Below, piece after piece: positions 7,701 through 13,689 of a DNA stretch of 14,337 nt. The position numbers and the translations under genes were made by a program. This DNA is from Candidatus Glassiibacteriota bacterium (GTDB taxonomy: Bacteria; Gemmatimonadota; Glassbacteria; GWA2-58-10): contig JAFGTO010000324.1 of the NCBI GenBank assembly GCA_016934095.1, forward strand, positions 1 through 14,337, written 5' to 3'. The notes under the pieces were generated by a model. The model ran no database searches and was not told where the DNA came from. It saw nothing but the letters and a program-made list of their open reading frames with translations. Every line of letters starts with the position of its first letter. Positions within the stretch are counted from its first letter, which is position 1.

Positions 7701-7953
7701 GGACATTAACCGTAATGTCGGCTATCTGCCCGAGACATCCACCCGCTACTTTTACCTGAAAGTGGCCACGAATTACATCAAGGGCGATATCAACGGGGAC
7801 GGGAGGGTAAATATCATGGACCTGGTGCGCTGTGCGCAGATCATGAAACTGATCGGAGCCCCCCCGACACAGGAAGAATTGTACCGCGCCGATCTCAACC
7901 AGGACGGCCGGGTGGATGAAATCGACTTAAAACTTTTACCGACCTATTTCTGA
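4777..7953 (+). CDS. exported FG-GAP/VCBS repeat protein with ASPIC/UnbV domain and C-terminal dockerin
   Basis: A 1058-residue protein with an N-terminal signal peptide (about 1-25, ending GLSA). From about residue 103 to 775 there are about 13 calcium-loop repeats of the FG-GAP/VCBS kind, for example DIDGNGVQDIAVFF, DYNRDGYPDIYIVN, DVNNDGWLDLMFG and DFDLDGDLDLLFVN, which should build one or two beta-propellers. An ASPIC/UnbV domain follows at about 800-880 (NRQSTVGTRVVL, then SLTVYWPQG). This order is the CRTAC1-like architecture. A beta-rich, Ig-like stretch (about 890-1000) leads to a type I dockerin (1003-1058) with both Ca-binding loops, GDINGDGRVNIMD and ADLNQDGRVDEID. No sorting domain or membrane anchor is seen after it. 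The ATG at 4777 is fixed by the signal peptide although no clear Shine-Dalgarno precedes it. Likely a secreted or surface adhesin or scaffold; partner unknown. It is the first gene behind the sigma-54 promoter. Confidence 0.9.
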   Translation: MTSASFEKTCLTLLAVLWLVPAGLSASSYEEISLPVPAGAEYGWTVLPDAPSSLGDAFLVVPSPRGAKDSLSGVWSLQENRRGGYELRRLAAFKDKIEAFPADIDGNGVQDIAVFFPEKQSVRIYFGLPVVSSLAYGPVYRDYELPSGTGHYFGAGDLDGDGLAEMLVTDKLEDGFPFLAILWAGLSADGEITYARLDTMLYPLPADVPFVLRNADFYFGDYNGDRLTDFVFVGTLFLNNGDRAFEPAGLSGFTGQLSLFLGAADLDRDGLTELITTRTVQVQREGTAIEEGEELVISGFTEEAGFCEELVLESRPVASSFRFGEFTGDKYPDLALYKPSLLSIYPGAADSTFLLQRETLIPGSIPYAREMLGPADWDQDGLLDWMFLIPGEKLIVMVQLAPLYTDKTAEVGLDTSMAGHAAAVADYNRDGYPDIYIVNGSGPNALYAGSADGNFRDMARQAGVAQANDGISCAWGDYDNDGLPDLLVSGMQLSDKLFHNNGDGTFSDSSRILNFSRSGERITSVCWGDVNNDGWLDLMFGNFKGPDILLLSQAGRYFRRSTSEVFTGQYKTESAVLVDVNLDGRLDVVSVNADGPTRLIINTPTGFSEQTATSGLNPDNQYKKLGQTQTWGDFNRDGYPDLYITRAQDVDMLFLNGGKLAGPRFIPAFSGHHLEKYGRLASAVADFDANGVPDLLIARSSRFGEFIANPRDLLFLGSISEPHPLSGEASVSATGSEVPPSVNMLGLDRYVNSSLPVCGDFDLDGDLDLLFVNYLPDNSLGLFQGKPLPLSYMQNQSQVNDNLLVKLRRINRQSTVGTRVVLHGGDKMYAQVVSGGFGRIQTGSLLLFSPGAEGADSLTVYWPQGRVTTRRGPFSPGILEITDDRRGPVISAVELPGLYPAQGPLFSDVDTFYALVQVKDDSPLEKVLAELISTSDTGLPPATVQGVETGVPGIFRFALPAPAPGDSLGYRIRAWDINRNVGYLPETSTRYFYLKVATNYIKGDINGDGRVNIMDLVRCAQIMKLIGAPPTQEELYRADLNQDGRVDEIDLKLLPTYF

Positions 7954-7966
7954 CCCCTCATCCCTG

Positions 7967-8554
7967 ATGCTCCGTATGCTCTGTCGATTTTTTCGCTCAC
8001 GACTCGGCCTGTTGCTGCTGCCGGCGGTTTTACTTTCCTGCAAGCAGACCGAGAACAGTGCCTCCGAGAGGCTCGTTTTTTCCGTGGAGACGAATCCCGG
8101 CTCGCCTGTCTCCGCTTACTACGGTGAAGGTTACAAGACCTACAACATCTCCACCGATGGAGGAGCTTTCCTCCACACGGAAGGCAACCCTGTGCAGTCC
8201 GATTCGGTGTTCACCCCCCAGTATCTCAATATCAGGATAAGCCTCCCCGGAGCGAGCGAGCTTACCGAATTGCTGCTGAACCCCAACGGTTACCGGGTGA
8301 GGACTCAGATACAGCTCGCCGGCGGAGTCATCATCATCAACCATACCAACCAGGCCTATCTGGTTATCTCGCAGGAGGGGGACTCGCTCTATGCTGTCCG
8401 GGGTGAGGGCATTGTCTCCAGCGGCACCGAATACTTCGAAAATATCTCCGGCCTGTTCTACGAAGAAAGCACCTACCGGATCTGGGATGCAGCCGGCGGC
8501 GGCACGACTTTCGGCCAGATAAGCTGCAGATACGAACTGCTGGTTGATTTTTAA
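7967..8554 (+). CDS. putative lipoprotein of unknown function
   Basis: A 195-residue protein that I cannot assign to a family. The N-terminus has Arg residues, a Leu-rich stretch and the lipobox LLSC with the lipidated Cys at residue 25, so it is probably processed by signal peptidase II. The mature part is rich in Ser, Thr, Gly, Tyr and beta-prone segments (VIIINHTNQAYLVIS, GTTFGQISCRYELLVDF), suggesting a small beta-sandwich or barrel-like fold. Translation could also begin at ATG 7976, which would keep the lipobox. There is no Shine-Dalgarno sequence. It starts only 13 bases after the propeller-protein stop, so the two are surely co-transcribed and perhaps functionally paired. Confidence 0.8.
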   Translation: MLRMLCRFFRSRLGLLLLPAVLLSCKQTENSASERLVFSVETNPGSPVSAYYGEGYKTYNISTDGGAFLHTEGNPVQSDSVFTPQYLNIRISLPGASELTELLLNPNGYRVRTQIQLAGGVIIINHTNQAYLVISQEGDSLYAVRGEGIVSSGTEYFENISGLFYEESTYRIWDAAGGGTTFGQISCRYELLVDF

Positions 8555-8588
8555 TATCAATTTGCTCATATTACTTCCTTCGAGACAG

Positions 8589-8625
8589 CCGGGAAATTTC
8601 ACCTGCGGTTTTTCGCAGGTCCCGG
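8589..8625 (+). other. structured hairpin upstream of the barrel-protein gene
   Basis: ACCTGCG (8601-8607) and CGCAGGT (8614-8620) form a perfect 7-base stem with loop GTTTTT. CCGGG (8589-8593) and CCCGG (8621-8625) can add a 5-base outer stem with a 7-base bulge on the left side only. No T tract follows, so it does not look like an intrinsic terminator; an RNA processing or stability element, or an attenuator, fits better. It lies in the gap between the lipoprotein and barrel genes. Confidence 0.45.
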
Positions 8626-8666
8626 TCTGCCGTTGAGATTCCCGGTACATCTGCTGAGTGGCTGCA

Positions 8667-10061
8667 ATGGAATATACCCCCCCGGAAAAATCCATCCGCC
8701 TTCCTGGCGGCTGCTTACTGCCGCTGACTGCGGGAGTGCTGACGTTTTTTCTGCTTTCCGGCGCTGCCGAGCTCGCCGCCCAGAGTTTCTGGCGTAAAAA
8801 CGACCGTAACACTTTCATTCGCAACATCCAGTTCAACTTCAACATCCCCAGCGCACGCGGCATAGGCCTGGGCGGTGCGTTCGTGGCGGTAGCCGATGAT
8901 GCCACCGCGGGGATGGCCAACCCCGCCGGACTCACCGTATTGACAAAACCTGAAATTTCCGTGCATTATAAATTGAGCCGCTTCAGCCATACGGAAAATG
9001 TCGGCAACCAGGAAAACCATGACCTGCGCCGTGAATTCGCCGATGAAGTAGCCAGCCAGAGCTATCTTTCGCTGGTCTATCCGCACGGCAAGTGGTCTTT
9101 CTCGGTATACCGTCAGGAGCTGATAAACTTCGAAAGCTCGTTCGAAGCGGAAGGTTTCGGCTCGATCTTCGATTCCTGGAACCTCGACCCTGATGATTTC
9201 GAGCCCGGCAATAAAACGAGGAGCGATATCCTGGTCAACAACTGGGGGACTGCGTTCGCCTACCGTCCGGACAGGCGCCTTTCGCTCGGGGTATCCGTTA
9301 TAGTCTCCACCCTCGAGTTCCGCTATTTCGAGAACCTTTTTCAGCGCTCCGGGCAAACCGGCCGGCCCCTGCCGATCTTCAACGTGACCAGCAACAGCAG
9401 CGACACCCGTTGCAGCATCAACCTGGGAGCCAAATACCAGCCGGCCGAATTTCTCAGTGTGGGTGCGGTTTATCGCAGCGGGCCGAAATTCAGGATCGTC
9501 AATACTGTCGAAGACGTCGACCTGGATTACGAGTCCGGGAAAGCCGATATTTACCAGGCAGAGCAGAAACTGGTTTTCAAGGTGCCGGACGTTTACAGCT
9601 TCGGTGCGGCCATCAGGCCCCTGAACAACCTGATGGTCTCTTTCGATATCGTCAGGGTGGAGTATTCGGACCTGGTTCACTGGCTCGACCGCAACCTGAA
9701 AGAGGACGACGAGGCTGTCTACCTGGACAGGTTCCCCTGGGTGGAGTTTGTGGACGGCGATGGAGTGGAAGACCTGATCCTGGAAGACTGTAACGAGATC
9801 CACCTCGGGCTGGAATATCACCTGTTCTTCCGGGATTTCCTGATACCGCTGCGCGCGGGGTTCTACACAGACCCCTCGCACGTGGTCTATACGACCGTTG
9901 AAAACGAAGCCCTTCAGCGCCTATTCCCCAAGGGGGACGACGAAATCCACGGCACTTTCGGCCTGGGCTTCGTTCTCCAGAACAAGATCCAGGTCGACCT
10001 GGCCGGCAATTTTTCCAAAAGCGTTTCCGAAGTCCTGATCTCAGCTGTCTTCAGGTTCTAG
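8667..10061 (+). CDS. OmpP1/FadL-like (PorV/UPF0164-type) outer-membrane protein
   Basis: A 464-residue outer-membrane protein. The signal peptide runs to about residue 38 (GAAELAAQ). The mature N-terminus leads into ARGIGLGGAFVAVADDAT and MANPAGLT (about 63-91), the recognisable motif shared by FadL/OmpP1 transporters and the related UPF0164 and PorV proteins. Alternating strands follow and the protein ends in SAVFRF, a terminal Phe as used for barrel insertion. FadL-type proteins pass hydrophobic molecules across the outer membrane; PorV-type relatives act in type IX secretion. I cannot tell which applies; no other type IX component or C-terminal sorting domain is in the window. I prefer ATG 8667 (GAGTGG 5 bases upstream) over GTG 8658, which would add three residues. 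It lies about 112 bases after the lipoprotein gene, with a hairpin between. Confidence 0.85.
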   Translation: MEYTPPEKSIRLPGGCLLPLTAGVLTFFLLSGAAELAAQSFWRKNDRNTFIRNIQFNFNIPSARGIGLGGAFVAVADDATAGMANPAGLTVLTKPEISVHYKLSRFSHTENVGNQENHDLRREFADEVASQSYLSLVYPHGKWSFSVYRQELINFESSFEAEGFGSIFDSWNLDPDDFEPGNKTRSDILVNNWGTAFAYRPDRRLSLGVSVIVSTLEFRYFENLFQRSGQTGRPLPIFNVTSNSSDTRCSINLGAKYQPAEFLSVGAVYRSGPKFRIVNTVEDVDLDYESGKADIYQAEQKLVFKVPDVYSFGAAIRPLNNLMVSFDIVRVEYSDLVHWLDRNLKEDDEAVYLDRFPWVEFVDGDGVEDLILEDCNEIHLGLEYHLFFRDFLIPLRAGFYTDPSHVVYTTVENEALQRLFPKGDDEIHGTFGLGFVLQNKIQVDLAGNFSKSVSEVLISAVFRF

Positions 10062-10064
10062 AAT

Positions 10065-10136
10065 GCTCTCTTGCCGCATGTTATCGTCCCAAGACAGGAA
10101 ACGGCCCTTGAGAGCCATATTTTATAGAATTTTTTT
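10065..10136 (+). terminator. possible weak terminator or attenuator
   Basis: GCTCTC (10065-10070) can pair with GAGAGC (10110-10115), supported by an inner GCCG/CGGC pair, and a run of seven T lies at 10130-10136. The loop is long and the T run is 14 bases from the stem, so this is a poor intrinsic terminator; read-through into the next gene seems likely. Confidence 0.2.
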
Positions 10137-10159
10137 CAACATACTTCTAGTATTCGACA

Positions 10160-12874
10160 ATGCTCATCCGCCCGCTTAAACCCTTGAGGCTTTCCGCCGC
10201 TATCGTGCTGCTGGCCTTAATTATCCAGGCCCGGCCGGCATATACCCAGGAAACCTGGTACGCCACTTACGACATGGCGCTCGAGGCGATCTCCCAGGGC
10301 CGCTGGGAGGAGGCCGTAACCAGGCTCGAAGCCGCCCTGAGCCAGAAACCCGCACCGGAGCTCAACGCCCGGACCTACGGAGTCTGGCGCCGGAACTACC
10401 TGCCCTTTTACCACCTGGGTGTGGCCTATTACAACATGGGCAATTACGAGCTGGCCAGGGAATATTTCAGCCGCTCGCTGGATGCCGGAGTGATCAAAAA
10501 CAGCCCCGAAAACCTGGAGGCCCTGGAAAGCTACCTGAAAGCCATTGCCGAACAGGTCAGCTCCACCCAGGCCGAGATGACCGCCCGGATCCAGGAGGAA
10601 TTCGCCAAGGGCCTGGAACTCGAGCGGGAGGGCAAACTCGAGCAGGCCCAGGTGAAGTTCGAAAGCGTCCTGACTCTCGACCCCGGCAGCCAGACAGCCT
10701 CCGAGCACCTGGAGCGGATAAACATGGAACTGGAAAGCCGCAGAGACCAGGCCAGGATAACTGCAAGGACAGAGGAGGCCCTGAACAAGGGCAAGGCGCA
10801 CCTGGAAGCCGGGAACCTTCAGGAAGCGCTGAAGAGTTTCGACGAGGTGCTCTCCCTTTCGCCCGACCAGCCGGAGGCCCTGAGCCTGAGGGAACAGGCC
10901 GAGTCGCAGCTGAACAGGCTCGCACTCGAGGAAAGTAACAAGAAAACCAAGCTCCGCAAGCTGATGCCCAGGGGCGACAGCCTTCTGAAGCAAGGCCGTC
11001 TCCAGGAAGCGCTGGAGGTCTTCGAAGAAGTCCTCTCCATCGTGCCGCAAGACAAAGCCGCCGCCGGATATATCGATAGGATCAACCGGCTGCAGAACGA
11101 GCTGACCCGCAGGGAGCTGCAGGCAGGCCTGCTGCTGGAAGCCGAGGAGCTGCTCGCCAAGGACTCGCTGATCGCCTCCAGGGACAAGGTGATCATGGCC
11201 AAGGAGCTAGGGGCCAGCCTGATTGCGGACAGTATGCTGTCCCTGCTCGACAGCCTGTTCGCCGAGCGGGAGCGGATCACCAGGTTCCGCGACCTGCCGC
11301 AGCTCGTGCTCAACATCCCGCCGGATTCCGGCTACCGCCTTTCCCGGCCGCAGGCCCTGCTTGCCGGCACCGCTTCCGATGACGACGGGATAACCCGCAT
11401 TGCAGTCGTGGTAAACGGAGTGATATACGAGATCTATCAACTGCAGGAAAACCAGCCGCTCAACCAGCGTATCTCTTTCGAGAAAAAAGTCAGACTCGAC
11501 CGGGGAGCGAACCTGATCGTGCTGGAAGTTTACGATACCAAGGCCACCATGCATAAAACCAGCCGTACAGTCTTCTACCAGCCCCCGTTCTGGCGCAGCC
11601 CGCTTTTCCTTACGGCCTGCTTGCTCCTGCTGATCCTGGCCGGCGGGTCCTATTACTACTACAAGCGCAGCCTGATCCAGTACCTGCTCAATCGCTTCCG
11701 CAGGCGGCCGTTCGAGGTTATCGACCCGAACCCGTTCATTGTCGGGAACCCGATCCGCAGCCGCGAGATGTTTTTCGGACGCGAGGACGATTTCAGCTTT
11801 GTCAAGTCCAAGGTCGATAACGAGCAGTACGGCTCACTGATCGTGCTTTTCGGCGAGCGCCGGGCCGGCAAGACCAGCCTGCTCTACCAGATCCTCGGCG
11901 GCAAGCTGGGGCCCGACTACCAGCCGGTCTTCATCGACATGCAGGCCATGGCGGTCAACAACGACAGCGAGTACCTGGGACGGATGGCTGAAATCACGGT
12001 CGAGACGGTCGGCCGGGACAAGCTCGATTACGACCTTACCCAGTTCGAAAACAAATCCAGGAATCCTTATACCCTGTTCGATAAATTCATCGACAAGCTG
12101 CTCGGGGCGATCGGTAATGTCAAAATACTCTTCCTCTTCGATGAATACGAGCTGATCGAGGACAAGGTCGAAGATAAGAAGCTGAACAAGGATATCTTCC
12201 TTTTCCTCAGCGGGCTGGTGGAGCACAAACCCGGCCTCTTCCTGATTTTTACCGGCACCCACCTGCTGCAGGAGCGTAAAAAGGCTTACTGGCATCCCCT
12301 GCTCCATCGCTGCGACTACAGGAACATCAGCTACCTTACCGCGAACGACACCCGGCGGCTGATCACCGAGCCGGTCAAAGACAAGGTTTTTTACCTGGGT
12401 TCCTCAGTCAGCGATGTCATGCGGCTGACTGCAGGCCAGCCTTTCTACACCCAGCTGGTCTGCAGGAACGTTGTCGAGATGCTCAACGAACAGCAGCGCA
12501 ATTACTTCTACGAAGAGGACATACCTGCAATCGTCAGAGAGATCATCGACAACCCGCCGCCGCAAATGATCTACTTCTGGGCGGGTCTGAGCTCCGAGGA
12601 GAAAGTAACCCTCTCGGTAACGGCCGACCTCTGCAAGCACCGGGACACATACTCCAGTCTGAAAGATATCAACGAATCCATCGCCAAAAACAGTCTGCCG
12701 TCCACCCCCGAGCAGGTCAAGAAAGCCTGCGAGACCATGGTGGGACGAGAGGTGCTGGAAGTCAACACCAGACAGGTCTACCGTTTCCGCATGGACCTGC
12801 TGAGGATCTGGATCAGGGAGGACCACAACCTTTATAAAGTATCGCGGGAAATCACGCAGCCTTTATCCGTATAA
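10160..12874 (+). CDS. extracytoplasmic TPR protein with one membrane span and cytoplasmic STAND-type ATPase
   Basis: A 904-residue protein with an unusual layout. A signal peptide or signal anchor (1-30) precedes about five tetratricopeptide repeats (about 31-310) separated by coiled-coil helices; the last three are spaced about 60 residues apart (GKLEQAQVKFESVL, GNLQEALKSFDEVL, GRLQEALEVFEEVL). A beta-rich segment at about 375-470 resembles an Ig-like fold (IPPDSGYRLSRPQALLAGTA). One hydrophobic span (about 481-499) is followed by Tyr and basic residues, so the C-terminal half should be cytoplasmic. That half begins FFGRED (538-543), has Walker A GERRAGKTS (565-573), Walker B ILFLFDE (DE at 661-662), FTGT (697-700) and a likely winged-helix tail. 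These fit STAND/AAA_16-type P-loop ATPases. Such ATPases act as switches; ligand and output here are unknown. No Shine-Dalgarno is visible at the start. Confidence 0.88.
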   Translation: MLIRPLKPLRLSAAIVLLALIIQARPAYTQETWYATYDMALEAISQGRWEEAVTRLEAALSQKPAPELNARTYGVWRRNYLPFYHLGVAYYNMGNYELAREYFSRSLDAGVIKNSPENLEALESYLKAIAEQVSSTQAEMTARIQEEFAKGLELEREGKLEQAQVKFESVLTLDPGSQTASEHLERINMELESRRDQARITARTEEALNKGKAHLEAGNLQEALKSFDEVLSLSPDQPEALSLREQAESQLNRLALEESNKKTKLRKLMPRGDSLLKQGRLQEALEVFEEVLSIVPQDKAAAGYIDRINRLQNELTRRELQAGLLLEAEELLAKDSLIASRDKVIMAKELGASLIADSMLSLLDSLFAERERITRFRDLPQLVLNIPPDSGYRLSRPQALLAGTASDDDGITRIAVVVNGVIYEIYQLQENQPLNQRISFEKKVRLDRGANLIVLEVYDTKATMHKTSRTVFYQPPFWRSPLFLTACLLLLILAGGSYYYYKRSLIQYLLNRFRRRPFEVIDPNPFIVGNPIRSREMFFGREDDFSFVKSKVDNEQYGSLIVLFGERRAGKTSLLYQILGGKLGPDYQPVFIDMQAMAVNNDSEYLGRMAEITVETVGRDKLDYDLTQFENKSRNPYTLFDKFIDKLLGAIGNVKILFLFDEYELIEDKVEDKKLNKDIFLFLSGLVEHKPGLFLIFTGTHLLQERKKAYWHPLLHRCDYRNISYLTANDTRRLITEPVKDKVFYLGSSVSDVMRLTAGQPFYTQLVCRNVVEMLNEQQRNYFYEEDIPAIVREIIDNPPPQMIYFWAGLSSEEKVTLSVTADLCKHRDTYSSLKDINESIAKNSLPSTPEQVKKACETMVGREVLEVNTRQVYRFRMDLLRIWIREDHNLYKVSREITQPLSV

Positions 12875-12918
12875 CCGTTTTTCGGTAAATTTTTCATCTC
12901 CAACCACGGAAGAGTAAA

Positions 12919-13647
12919 ATGAGAAAAAACCCGCTGTTCCTGGCCCTGCTGGCTGCAACCATCCTTTCTCCGGTATCCCTGGCGGCCCAGCGGGAGATCG
13001 GCGTGCTGGTTTTCGCCGAAGGGTACCGTTACGGTAAGGCGGCTTTCGAGCTGGCCCAGATGCTCGACGAGCAGAAAGAGGCCGGCTTGCACGCCGATTT
13101 CGCCAATACCGAAAACATCCTCAACCCGGAAAGCCTGGCCGGATACGACGTGCTGGTGCTCTTCAACCATAACGACATCACGGCCACCCACGAGAAAAAT
13201 GTCGCTGACTTCGTCTCCGGCGGCAAGGGGCTGGTAGCCTTGCACCACGTCATAAACAAAGCCAACGACAACCCGGAGCTGACCCGGCTGATCGGCGGCT
13301 ATTACCAGGCCGAGGACGGTATGGTCCAGCACCGGGATTTCCATATCATGCGCATCCCGGGAAAGCAGCATCCCATCCTCGAGGAGGTCCCGGAAAATTT
13401 CCTCATCAAGAACGACCAGGACTTCGTGATGAAATTCTATCCCGGCCAGCAGGTGGAGCGTCTGCTCACCTGTGATGTGACCGACAACGGCGACCAGGAG
13501 GACTGCGGCTGGACCCGCACCGAGGGAGCCGGCCGGGTGGTGTTCCTCAGCCCCGGAGACCCGGTCGAAGAACGGCCGTTCATTGTCAACCAGCCCCTGA
13601 GCCGCTTGATTGTCAATGCAGTCCGCTGGAGCGCCGGCACACGGTAG
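12919..13647 (+). CDS. exported ThuA-like domain protein
   Basis: A 242-residue protein with a clear signal peptide (1-23, PVSLAAQ) and GGAAGAG 7 bases before the ATG. The remainder fits the ThuA-like (class I glutamine-amidotransferase fold) family: YDVLVLFN (76-83), GGKGLVALHH (101-110), LIGGYY (124-129), HPI (151-153) and a WTRTEGAGRVVFLSPGD segment (198-214) before NAVRW near the end. In many relatives the end of that last strand reads GH; here it is GD, so the active-site region may differ. ThuA-like proteins are often found with sugar or glycan metabolism, but their reaction is poorly defined, and I do not claim one. The gene begins 44 bases after the TPR-ATPase gene and ends 42 bases before the kinase gene. 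Confidence 0.82.
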   Translation: MRKNPLFLALLAATILSPVSLAAQREIGVLVFAEGYRYGKAAFELAQMLDEQKEAGLHADFANTENILNPESLAGYDVLVLFNHNDITATHEKNVADFVSGGKGLVALHHVINKANDNPELTRLIGGYYQAEDGMVQHRDFHIMRIPGKQHPILEEVPENFLIKNDQDFVMKFYPGQQVERLLTCDVTDNGDQEDCGWTRTEGAGRVVFLSPGDPVEERPFIVNQPLSRLIVNAVRWSAGTR

Positions 13648-13689
13648 GCGCGCCTTGCGGGAGACGGGCGAAAAAGAAGAGTTTACGCG

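Noticed and set aside
4777..7953. Idea that the propeller protein is a type IX secretion cargo handled by the barrel protein as PorV
   Set aside because: The C-terminus is a dockerin, not a type IX sorting domain, and no other type IX component is present in the window.
8715..9881. Minus-strand open frame (388 codons) opposite the barrel-protein gene
   Set aside because: No domain, and it sits entirely within a well-supported plus-strand gene.
12875..12900. Short ACCG/CGGT hairpin with T-rich loop after the TPR-ATPase gene
   Set aside because: A 4-base stem is too short to call a terminator; the T-rich stretch after it is likely incidental.
13635..13651. GGCAC and a GC pair with roughly sigma-54 spacing before the kinase gene
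   Set aside because: The TT of the -12 box and the first T of the -24 box are missing and most of it lies in the end of the ThuA-like gene.
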